Shown here piece by piece: positions 1-7,654 of a stretch of DNA of 64,000 nucleotides (position 1 is the stretch's first letter; every line of letters begins with the position of its first letter). A program made the position numbers and the translations under genes. Origin of the DNA: Pseudomonas khorasanensis (GTDB lineage: Bacteria > Pseudomonadota > Gammaproteobacteria > Pseudomonadales > Pseudomonadaceae); the NCBI RefSeq assembly GCF_014268505.2, contig NZ_JABWQP020000003.1, forward strand, positions 310,001 to 374,000, in the 5' to 3' direction. The notes below the pieces were generated by a model that made no database searches, was not told the origin of the DNA, and worked only from the letters and a program-made list of their open reading frames with translations.

Positions 1-80
1 CTTCGGAGTTTTCCGAGGATGTGGCGCGGACGAATGTTGATTTGGTGCGAGGTTACAAAGCACTGCAGAACGAGTTTTGA
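1..80 (+). CDS. 3' end of an unidentified gene (partial)
   Basis: An open frame runs from the left edge to a TGA at 78-80. The readable C-terminus ends in GYKALQNEF and is hydrophilic, with mixed acidic and basic residues. It is followed directly by a REP element, as is usual for a gene end in this genome. Too little is visible to name a family. The frame could also be chance, because only about 25 codons are seen. Confidence 0.45.
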   Translation, partial: SEFSEDVARTNVDLVRGYKALQNEF

Positions 81-118
81 GCGGTAGAGGGTTTAGCTAT
101 GCGGCGCCCTTGCTGGCG

Positions 119-144
119 TCTTCGCGAGCAGGCTCGCTCCCACC
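119..144. repeat. REP element (Pseudomonas type)
   Basis: The sequence contains the imperfect palindrome GCGAGCAGGCTCGCTCCCAC, which recurs at 9749 and 33313 in this window. Such elements are intergenic repeats in P. fluorescens-group genomes. Here it lies between two converging gene ends. A degenerate partner (tgggagcgg) follows at about 165. Confidence 0.85.
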
Positions 145-182
145 GTTGAGCCGCGTTCCAACGATGGGAGCGGCATGAGGTT

Positions 183-707
183 TTAAGCGCGGGGTTTTAC
201 CGCGCCGCAATCCTGACCCAGCCACACCGCGCGGGTTTCCAGACTGCCCTTCTGGTTGATGCCAATCGCGTTGAATGTGCCATTGGCGACGGTGGTGAAT
301 TCCCGGTCACTGAGGAATGTCGCCACGCCAGTGCCTTGGGCTTTCGGGCAGCTGAAACGGAATTTCCATTGGTTGCCGGTTCGCTCGGTGATCTGCTGTT
401 TGCAGCCCGACTGCGGATCGGCCAGCGGGATATCGTTGGTCGCCACTTGCTGAGGCGTCAGACAGGCGCGGATGCCTTTACCGCCGATGTTGATGCCATT
501 CTTCTCAAGCGCCGCGCGTTGCTGCGGTGTGATCTGGCCTTGAATCTTGCCAAGGATCGATTGCACATCCATCGCCTGGTCATCGACTTTCAGATTGCTC
601 GAAGACATTTCCCATAGGCCCGGCTGGAGCATTTGCGCCTGCGCAATCACCGGCAATGCCAAACCCAGGCCCAGCGCCATACCCAGCAGACGAACGTTCA
701 TCGACAA
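183..707 (-). CDS. DUF3617 family exported protein
   Basis: A 174-residue protein with a clear Sec signal peptide (hydrophobic residues about 5-20, AQA cleavage region near residue 24). The mature part starts with the LQPGLWEMSS pattern typical of DUF3617 proteins, small periplasmic proteins of Proteobacteria with no established biochemical role. Two pairs of cysteines (CLTP, SGCKQ, FSCPKA, QDCG) could form disulfides in the periplasm. It is transcribed away from cls with a 125-bp divergent spacer and followed by a REP element, so it is probably monocistronic. The family call rests on recalled sequence character; the function is unknown. Confidence 0.85.
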   Translation of the reverse strand: MSMNVRLLGMALGLGLALPVIAQAQMLQPGLWEMSSSNLKVDDQAMDVQSILGKIQGQITPQQRAALEKNGINIGGKGIRACLTPQQVATNDIPLADPQSGCKQQITERTGNQWKFRFSCPKAQGTGVATFLSDREFTTVANGTFNAIGINQKGSLETRAVWLGQDCGAVKPRA

Positions 708-832
708 ACTCCTAATCAGTTGTGGCCGTTAGACGCCGGCCGGATGCTTCGGTTCATGCCCCAATTAAATAGCGACATTCGCGGCAGAACATGGTCTGTT
801 AAGCATTGATTTTCGCGGAGCAAGGCTGCCCC

Positions 833-2272
833 ATGGATTATTTTGGACCGCATATCTTCGGTTACCTGATCGCCCTGATACACGCCCTGGGCTCGATCGC
901 TGCGATCCACGCGGTACTCACCGTGCGCACAGCGCAAGGCTCGATCGCCTGGGCATTGTCGCTGATCTTCATCCCCTACCTCACGCTTATTCCGTACCTG
1001 GTCTTCGGCCGTAGCACCTTCGACGGTTACATCAAGGCACGGCGCCAGGCCAACGAACAAATGCGCCTGGCGATCTCTGAACTGAACTGGCGCCCCTGGG
1101 TGGAAGAAGCGCTGACAGCACGAGCATCGAGCGCCTACGCCTCCCTGCGCGCCATGCCGAAGCTGGGCCGGATGCCTTGCCTCGCCAATAACGAAGTCGA
1201 ACTGCTGGTGAACGGCTCCGCGACCTTCAATGCGATCTTCCAGGCGATCGAGCAAGCCAGGGAAGCGGTGCTGATCCAGTTCTTCATCATTCATGACGAC
1301 CGGCTCGGCCAGCGCTTGCGTGATTTGTTGCTGAAGAAAGCCGCCGAAGGCGTGCCGATCTATTTGCTCTACGACCGCATCGGCAGCCATGCCCTGCCCC
1401 ACGCCTATGTGCAGGCGCTGCGCGACGGCGGCGTCGAGGTCAAGGCTTTCGCCACGCGCAGCGGCTGGCTCAATCGCTTTCAGGTCAATTTCCGTAACCA
1501 TCGCAAAATCGTTGTGGTCGATGGCGTCGTCGGGTTCGTCGGTGGACATAATGTGGGCGACGAATACATGGGCGAGAAACCGCCTCTGGCACCCTGGCGC
1601 GACACCCACGTGAAAGTGCGCGGCCCCGTGGTGGCGTGCATGCAGGAATCATTTGCCGAAGACTGGTTCTGGGCCGCGCGCACCCTGCCGCCTCTGATTT
1701 TGCCGGATGAATACCCGGCGGACGGCGTGCTCTGCCAACTGCTCGCCAGTGGCCCGGCCGACGCCTATGAAACCTGCTCGCTGTTCTTTGTCGAAGCGAT
1801 CCACGCAGCCACGCAACGGGTGTGGATCACCAGCCCTTACTTCGTGCCGGACGAAGCCGTGTTCGCGGCCCTCAGGCTGGCGGTGCTGCGCGGCGTCGAT
1901 GTGCGCCTGTTGCTGCCGTCCCGCCCGGACCACCGCATCGTCTATGCCGCATCCAGTCTGTATGCATTTGAAGCAGTGCGCGCCGGCGTACGGGTGTTCC
2001 GTTATCGACCCGGTTTCCTGCACCAGAAAGTGGTGTTGATCGACAGCGAGATCAGCGCGATCGGCAGCGCCAATCTGGATAACCGCTCGTTCCGCTTGAA
2101 CTTCGAAGTGATGCTGCTGACCGTTGACAGCGACTTCGCCGCCGCCGTGGAACACATGCTCAATGAAGACTTTGCCCTGTCGGACGAAGTCGCCAAAGGA
2201 GAAAGCCGGGAGATCCACCGCCTGCAACAGGTCGGCATGCGGATCGCCCGGCTGATTTCACCGATCCTCTGA
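833..2272 (+). CDS. cls: cardiolipin synthase
   Basis: A 479-residue inner-membrane phospholipase D-family enzyme that condenses phosphatidylglycerol molecules to cardiolipin. Two N-terminal membrane segments (about residues 8-28 and 38-58) precede two PLD domains, each with an HKD motif: H223/K225/D230 (HRKIVVVD) and H397/K399/D404 (HQKVVLID). The length matches the usual Cls of about 480 residues. The frame stays open upstream to 806, but ATG 833 is preferred because an AAGG/GGAG ribosome site precedes it and the protein then begins with the usual short N-terminus. It converges on cfa with only 23 bp between the stop codons, so two membrane-lipid enzymes end against each other. Confidence 0.95.
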   Translation: MDYFGPHIFGYLIALIHALGSIAAIHAVLTVRTAQGSIAWALSLIFIPYLTLIPYLVFGRSTFDGYIKARRQANEQMRLAISELNWRPWVEEALTARASSAYASLRAMPKLGRMPCLANNEVELLVNGSATFNAIFQAIEQAREAVLIQFFIIHDDRLGQRLRDLLLKKAAEGVPIYLLYDRIGSHALPHAYVQALRDGGVEVKAFATRSGWLNRFQVNFRNHRKIVVVDGVVGFVGGHNVGDEYMGEKPPLAPWRDTHVKVRGPVVACMQESFAEDWFWAARTLPPLILPDEYPADGVLCQLLASGPADAYETCSLFFVEAIHAATQRVWITSPYFVPDEAVFAALRLAVLRGVDVRLLLPSRPDHRIVYAASSLYAFEAVRAGVRVFRYRPGFLHQKVVLIDSEISAIGSANLDNRSFRLNFEVMLLTVDSDFAAAVEHMLNEDFALSDEVAKGESREIHRLQQVGMRIARLISPIL

Positions 2273-2295
2273 ACCTCGCGCCCAAGGTGTGAGCT

Positions 2296-3483
2296 TCAAG
2301 GATGGTAGATATCGTCCCGCGTCCAGGGCAGTTCGTGGCTGCCATCCGGGTGCGCTTTCACGGCGAGGATCTGATGGAGGTTGATCCAGCCCCGTGCGAA
2401 TGCATAAGCGCAACCGGCCAGGTACAAGCGCCAGATGCGCAACGCTTGCTCTGGCACCAGTTTCGCTGCGGCTTCGAGGTTGTCCTCCAGCCGTTCGCTC
2501 CAGTGATCGAGTGTGCGTGCGTAATGCAAGCGCAGGCTTTCAACATCGACAATCTCCAGCCCCGCCTCACTGATCTCGGCGGAAATCATCGCCACGTGGG
2601 GCAACTCGCCGTTAGGGAATACGTATTTCTCAATGAAGTCTCCGGCACCGCGTCCCACCGGACGACCGTCAGTGTGCTTGGCGGTAATCCCGTGATTCAT
2701 CACTAGCCCGCCCTCCTTCACCGCGCCGAAGAGCGTTTTGCAGTATTCGGCGAGATTGGCGTGACCGACGTGCTCGAACATGCCGACGCTGACGACCTTG
2801 TCGAAACGGCCGTCCTGCGGCAGGTCGCGATAGTCGAGCAGCTGCAGTTCGATCTGGTCTTCCAGACCTTCGGCTTTAACCCGCTCGCGCGCCAGCGCCA
2901 GTTGTTCCTTGCTCAAGGTGATACCAAACACTTTTGCGCCGAACTCCCGCGCCGCGTAACGCGCAAGACCGCCCCAACCGCAACCGACATCCAGCAGGTA
3001 CTCACCCGGCTGCAAACGCAACTTGCGGCACAGATGACGGAATTTGGCTTGCTGCGCCTGTTCGAGGGTTTCGCTACCGGTTTCGAAGTACGCGCAGGAA
3101 TACGCCATGTCGCTGTCCAGCCAGAGCTGATAAAACGCATTCGACAGGTCGTAGTGGTAGGAAATGGCCTTGGCGTCGGTGTCCTTGTCGTGATGCGCAC
3201 GGACTGGCTGACTGCCGTCGTCTTCGTCGAGCAGCGCGCTGCTCAATTCGTCGCAGACCCGGATGACCTCGCTGATTGAGCCCTCCAGTTCCAGCTTGCC
3301 TTCAACGAACGCCGCACCCAGTGCATCCAGGCTCGGGTGGGTGAACTGGGTAACCATCTGCGGGTCCTTGACGACGATGGTAACGCTGGGCGCCGGGCCC
3401 AGATTGAACTCATGGCCATCCCAGAGCCGCAAGCGAAGCGGGAGCTGCAGATTCTGTAGGGCCGGTGGAAGTTGCGCGAGCAT
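2296..3483 (-). CDS. cfa: cyclopropane-fatty-acyl-phospholipid synthase
   Basis: A 395-residue SAM-dependent enzyme that adds a methylene bridge to unsaturated acyl chains of membrane phospholipids, usually in stationary phase or under acid stress. The SAM-binding motif LLDVGCGWGG sits in the middle of the protein, followed by GITLSKEQLA and the C-terminal VFPNGELP region typical of Cfa. The N-terminal lipid-binding domain is present, and the length matches the E. coli enzyme within a few percent. A strong ribosome site (AAGGGGGG) lies 7-8 bases before the ATG. A 177-bp spacer separates it from the P-type ATPase stop and should hold its promoter, but I could not assign -10/-35 boxes with confidence. 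Confidence 0.95.
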   Translation of the reverse strand: MLAQLPPALQNLQLPLRLRLWDGHEFNLGPAPSVTIVVKDPQMVTQFTHPSLDALGAAFVEGKLELEGSISEVIRVCDELSSALLDEDDGSQPVRAHHDKDTDAKAISYHYDLSNAFYQLWLDSDMAYSCAYFETGSETLEQAQQAKFRHLCRKLRLQPGEYLLDVGCGWGGLARYAAREFGAKVFGITLSKEQLALARERVKAEGLEDQIELQLLDYRDLPQDGRFDKVVSVGMFEHVGHANLAEYCKTLFGAVKEGGLVMNHGITAKHTDGRPVGRGAGDFIEKYVFPNGELPHVAMISAEISEAGLEIVDVESLRLHYARTLDHWSERLEDNLEAAAKLVPEQALRIWRLYLAGCAYAFARGWINLHQILAVKAHPDGSHELPWTRDDIYHP

Positions 3484-3660
3484 GGAAAATCCCCCCTTGT
3501 TTCAGACGCCTGTTCTGAGGGTAGACCAACCTGAAAAAATAGCAGGCTATCGATTTGATTAGCCTTGTCTATCAATTGCGGCGCCTCGGCTAACCACCTG
3601 AAATGACGCGCCTTACGATAAAGGACTGTCGGCGCGTCCCCCAGTTCGATGAATTTTCTT

Positions 3661-5571
3661 TCATTTTCCGTGCGCATCGAGCTTGAGCAGCGGCTCCTGA
3701 AAACGTAGCAACCGACCGGCGTTACCCAGCACCAGCAAAGTGCTCAGGTTGTGCAGCAACGCCGCAATCATCGCCCCGGCTGCGCCGAGCCAACCGAAGG
3801 CAGCAAACAGCACGATTGCCAGCGTCCAGCCCAGGCCGATGATGACATTGACCTGCAAGGTGCGTCGGCACTGACGACTCAAGCGTACACAGGTGCCGAG
3901 ACGACGCAAGTCACTGCCAATCAGTACGATGTCTGCCGACGCCAGGGCAATATCCGCACCGCCGGCGCCCATTGCCACGCCGACCACGCCAGCCTTGAGG
4001 GCGAGGGAATCGTTGATGCCATCACCCACCACCATTGGGCGAAAACCGTGATCGATTTCCTTGAGCACTCGATTGAGCTTGTCCTCCGGTAGCGCTTGGG
4101 CCTGGACTTCATGCAATCCGACTTCTTGCGCCAAGGTTCGGGCAACACTGTGGCGATCCCCCGTGAGCAGCAACTGTCGCCCCAATCCCAACTCACGCAA
4201 TTCATTGAGGGCAAATCGCGCCTCGGGTTTGACGCTATCAGCCAGCAACAGCCAGGCAAGGAATTCACCGTTCAACGCCAGGCCGGCGATCGGCCCGTCG
4301 TGGTCAGGCACGGCGGTCGTGGTGATGCCCAGTTGCGCGAACAACTCCGGGCGACCCAGCGCTGCCTCGCCCCGCTCCGTCATCGCAACGACACCCAGGC
4401 CCTGGCGCTCGTGAATATCCTCTAACGGCCAATACCTTTGCTGATCGATCAGCGCAGACAGTGCGCGACTGACCGGATGACTGCTCGCAGCGCCAAGGCT
4501 GGCGGCCAGCGCTTTCACGTCACCAGCGTCCGCGTTCAAGCTGTCGATCGTCTGCAAACGCAAGGTGCCGTAAGTCAGCGTGCCGGTCTTGTCGACCACC
4601 AGAGACGTGAGATCGGCCAATTCTTCGAGGAAAGCCGAACTGCGAATCAGAATTCCGTGACGTGCCGCCACGGCCACACCGGCAATTGCCGTCGCTGGTG
4701 CCGACAACACCAAGGCACATGGGCACGCCGCCACCAACACCGCGAGCATCGCTTGCGCATCGTTGGTCACGAACCAGGTCACCGCCGCCAGCAGCAACAC
4801 CAACACCATGTAACTGCCGGCATAACGCTCGAGCAATCGGGTGATCGGCGGTTTGGAGCGTTCGGCGTTTTGCATCAGGGCGATGACTTTGCCTAACGTG
4901 GACTCATCGCCGGTGCGAGTCACTTCGATGCGCAGCAGGCCATCCAGATTGATCGCACCGCCGAACACTGCCATGCCGACGCCCGCTTCCACCGGCACCG
5001 ATTCGCCGGTAATCGAAGCGGTGTCCAGACTCGCTTGGCCGGACAGCACCCGACCGTCCGCCGGCACCCGATCACCGGCACGCACCTCGACGATGTCGCC
5101 GGCCGTCAGTTTGCCGTTATCCACCTCGACGAGCGAACCGTCCGCTTGAAGCTTTCGCGCGTGGCTGCGGGTCAACTGACCCAGGGCGTAAATCGCTTCC
5201 TGGGAACCGATGACGCTGCGCTCTTCGAGCACATGCCCAAAGATCATGATGATCGGCAGCAGCGCGGCGGTAAGGAGATCGCCAGTCGCCCACGCCCCGA
5301 GCATCGCCAGCGCAATCAATTGATCGGTAATGCCGTGCAGACTCGGATAGCGCAAGCTAAACCACGCTGACCGCATCACCGGAACCGCCACCAGCAACGA
5401 GGCGAAACCGAGGAGCAACTGACTCACACCCAGTTGCTGCGGCAGCATCCAGCGCCAGAGCAAACCCAGCCCTAAAAGCCCGAGCGCAAGCATCGCCAGG
5501 GTCAATTGGCGCGCGGCACGACGTTGTTCAGCCGAGGACAACAGGCTCGGCGCAGCAGTGGTCGCAGTCAT
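3661..5571 (-). CDS. hmtA: P1B-type metal-transporting ATPase, HmtA-like
   Basis: A 636-residue P-type ATPase. It shows the CPC metal-site motif in a membrane helix (residues 283-285), TGES (188-191), the phosphorylation site DKTGT (D327), and the VGDGIND hinge motif. There is no N-terminal HMA or His-rich metal domain. Two residues that define the Zn/Cd exporters (Lys in TM7 and Asp in TM8 of ZntA) are Trp582 and Asn608 here. P. aeruginosa HmtA is a P1B ATPase known to import Zn and Cu and lies with SPFH genes, as far as I recall, so import is plausible. It is the last gene of a coupled operon: its ATG overlaps the SPFH stop (ATGA). The symbol is inferred from architecture and context. Confidence 0.9.
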   Translation of the reverse strand: MTATTAAPSLLSSAEQRRAARQLTLAMLALGLLGLGLLWRWMLPQQLGVSQLLLGFASLLVAVPVMRSAWFSLRYPSLHGITDQLIALAMLGAWATGDLLTAALLPIIMIFGHVLEERSVIGSQEAIYALGQLTRSHARKLQADGSLVEVDNGKLTAGDIVEVRAGDRVPADGRVLSGQASLDTASITGESVPVEAGVGMAVFGGAINLDGLLRIEVTRTGDESTLGKVIALMQNAERSKPPITRLLERYAGSYMVLVLLLAAVTWFVTNDAQAMLAVLVAACPCALVLSAPATAIAGVAVAARHGILIRSSAFLEELADLTSLVVDKTGTLTYGTLRLQTIDSLNADAGDVKALAASLGAASSHPVSRALSALIDQQRYWPLEDIHERQGLGVVAMTERGEAALGRPELFAQLGITTTAVPDHDGPIAGLALNGEFLAWLLLADSVKPEARFALNELRELGLGRQLLLTGDRHSVARTLAQEVGLHEVQAQALPEDKLNRVLKEIDHGFRPMVVGDGINDSLALKAGVVGVAMGAGGADIALASADIVLIGSDLRRLGTCVRLSRQCRRTLQVNVIIGLGWTLAIVLFAAFGWLGAAGAMIAALLHNLSTLLVLGNAGRLLRFQEPLLKLDAHGK

Positions 5572-6617
5572 TGACTGGCTCCCTGAATGATCAGTCGTGA
5601 ATCGTCTTTTGGGTTCACGGTAGTGACAGAACCGGCCTGACCCAGAATCTTCGGCAGACGCTCGCGATACAGGCGCAAAAGCGTTTGCGGGTCGCTAGAC
5701 TTGGCCAGACCGGAAACGGTTGCGGTGTCGGCAGATGCTTTTGCAAGGCGCTCGCCGGCCTGAGCGTGAGCCACTTGCAAGGTACGATCAGCCTGCTCGT
5801 TAGCGGTCTGGGTGAGTTTTTCCGCATCAGTGCGCGCGTTGGCCACGGCTTTGTCGGCCTGCTGACTCGCGGTCAAAACCGCGTTGAATGCGCTGACTGC
5901 GGGCTCCGGCAGACTCGATTGCACATCGACCCGCGCGACTTCAATGCCAATGCCTTGACCGCTGGCCTTCAATTGCGCGAGTCGTGCGTTAATGCCTTGC
6001 ACCAGATCACCACGCAATCGCTCGCGACGCTCGGCAGCCTGATTGTCAGCGCCAATCAGTTCCGGGCGAGCGACGAGAATGGTGTCCAGATCTCGCGCTG
6101 CGGTCAGCGCCACGGCACTGCGCGTCACCAGCCGGTCCAGCGCAGGCAGCACATGTTCACCCTGCAGCACGAACGCATGGGGATCAGTCACTTTGTAAAA
6201 CACCCGTACATCGAGTTGCACCACACCGGCATCACCGGTCAATAAATAACCCGATCCGGCCAGAGCGTCGCTCAGCGGTGTGGCAAAGGAAGCGACGCGA
6301 TCCGCCTTGAGCGCCTCATCGCTACGCAACAGGTTTTCCACGCGGCGCTCAATCACCCGGTCTGCGGCCGGCAGCAACACAACCTGTTCAAACGGCTGCG
6401 GCCATGCCAACAGCAGGCCGGCATTCTGAATGCGATCCAATGCCCCAAAGTGCAAAACCACCGCACGATCTTGCGGATCAATTTTCCGCACATTGGAAAA
6501 TGCCCACGCCAACGCGGCTAGGACAGTTACCGCATACAGGGCAATGAAAGCCAGACGTCCCGCTTGAATCCAGGGACTGTTCAACGCATATGTTCCACGT
6601 GGAACTTCTTCGCTCAT
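5568..6617 (-). CDS. SPFH (HflC-like) membrane protein
   Basis: A 349-residue protein with one N-terminal membrane helix (about residues 20-42), an SPFH/band-7 domain (start DPQDRAVVLHFG) and a long Ala/Gln/Lys-rich coiled coil (about 230-300), ending in a small beta-rich tail. SPFH proteins form ring-like membrane scaffolds; HflK/HflC are the best known, but those genes normally sit by hfq, so this is a paralogue. Its start codon overlaps the stop of the His-rich SPFH gene and its stop overlaps the ATPase start (ATGA both times), implying co-translation. Codons 4-9 (VPRGT) contain a perfect parS palindrome. A role as ATPase partner is inferred from context. Confidence 0.9.
   Translation of the reverse strand: MSEEVPRGTYALNSPWIQAGRLAFIALYAVTVLAALAWAFSNVRKIDPQDRAVVLHFGALDRIQNAGLLLAWPQPFEQVVLLPAADRVIERRVENLLRSDEALKADRVASFATPLSDALAGSGYLLTGDAGVVQLDVRVFYKVTDPHAFVLQGEHVLPALDRLVTRSAVALTAARDLDTILVARPELIGADNQAAERRERLRGDLVQGINARLAQLKASGQGIGIEVARVDVQSSLPEPAVSAFNAVLTASQQADKAVANARTDAEKLTQTANEQADRTLQVAHAQAGERLAKASADTATVSGLAKSSDPQTLLRLYRERLPKILGQAGSVTTVNPKDDSRLIIQGASQ
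6591..6606. promoter_or_regulatory. parS: parS site (ParB binding) inside an SPFH gene
   Basis: The 14-bp palindrome GTTCCACGTGGAAC (6592-6605) is preceded by T, matching the Pseudomonas parS core. It lies inside the 5' end of the HflC-like gene, about 44 kb from oriC. The palindrome is perfect; ParB binding itself is inferred. Confidence 0.85.
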
Positions 6618-7654
6618 GGTTGCGACTCGGATGTCTTGTCGAATGATGGCGGGCCATCCACCAGCACCCGGAACGGTGCGGCGTCGGTGCGCAGAATCAA
6701 CTTGGTGTCCGGTGTGACAATCGTGCCAAGGGTGTCGAGCGAGCGCAGCAGGTTGTACAGCTGGGGTGAACTGGCGTAAGCACGCCCATAAATCTGTGCG
6801 GCCTCGACGCGTGATTGCGCTTCGATGTCGGCCGCTTTCACGGTTGCATCGGCCTGCACGATTCGCGCATCGCGCTCAGCCGCGGAGCGGATTTGCGCCG
6901 CTTCGCGTTTGCCGATGGCTGTGCGCTCGGTCGCAATGGTTTCACGCTCGGCGCGCATGCGGTCGACCGTCGCGGCGAGCGTTACGGAGGGCAAGGTGAG
7001 TCGCTCAATTCCGACCTGCACCACGCGTACGCCGTACGTGGCGAGCAATGGCTGCTCGATCTGCTGACGTAGCTGCGCTTCGAATTCGGCAATGTGCACC
7101 TGGCTCGCGTCCGTATTGACCAGATTGGCCAAGTCGAAACTGCTGGCCGTGGTTTCCAGTGCCGAACCGACAAAGGTGCGAATCTGCCGCGCCGCTTCGT
7201 CCGGCTGATTCTGCACCGCACGCATGAAGCGCTGCACATTGTCAGGGTCGCCCTGAACCTGCCACGCCACGTAAGCCTGAACAATAATGCGCAAGCCATC
7301 GCGGGTGCCGACGTCCTGCAAGCCGCTGGACGTCGTGCGCAGCCGCAGATCGACCGGCACAGCCGCTTCAAAAGGCGCGGGCCAGCGCCAGCTCAAACCA
7401 GGATCAAGCAAGACCCGCGACGGGTTACCGAATCGGGTGATCACCGTCGCTTCACCGGAGCGCACCTGCACCAGACTCGCCGCAGCGATGGCAAACGCCA
7501 CCAGCAACGCGCCCCAGCCCATGCGTCGCCACGGAAACGGCCCCGCTTCTTGTGGATCACCGTGGTGGTGATGGCCATGATGATGGTGATGCCCGCCATG
7601 GCCATGATCGTGGCCGCTGTGGTCGTGGGCATCGTGAACAGGCGACTGACTCAA
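6614..7654 (-). CDS. SPFH (HflK-like) protein with His-rich N-terminus
   Basis: A 346-residue protein. Residues 7-31 hold 15 histidines interleaved with Gly/Asp, a likely cytoplasmic metal-binding tail. One membrane helix follows (about residues 50-66), then an SPFH domain (ATVITRFGNPSRVLLDPGL) and a coiled coil rich in Ala/Glu/Arg. The start is TTG: it overlaps the upstream stop as TTGA and has AGGAG seven bases before it, so it is the best start. The His tail next to a metal ATPase suggests zinc or copper sensing, buffering or delivery. That role is inference; HflK/HflC labels given to such proteins refer to fold only. Confidence 0.9.
   Translation of the reverse strand: MSQSPVHDAHDHSGHDHGHGGHHHHHGHHHHGDPQEAGPFPWRRMGWGALLVAFAIAAASLVQVRSGEATVITRFGNPSRVLLDPGLSWRWPAPFEAAVPVDLRLRTTSSGLQDVGTRDGLRIIVQAYVAWQVQGDPDNVQRFMRAVQNQPDEAARQIRTFVGSALETTASSFDLANLVNTDASQVHIAEFEAQLRQQIEQPLLATYGVRVVQVGIERLTLPSVTLAATVDRMRAERETIATERTAIGKREAAQIRSAAERDARIVQADATVKAADIEAQSRVEAAQIYGRAYASSPQLYNLLRSLDTLGTIVTPDTKLILRTDAAPFRVLVDGPPSFDKTSESQP

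Noticed and set aside
5118..5126. TTATCCACC, a near DnaA box in the P-type ATPase gene
   Set aside because: One mismatch in the final position and isolated from other boxes; not counted among the perfect sites.
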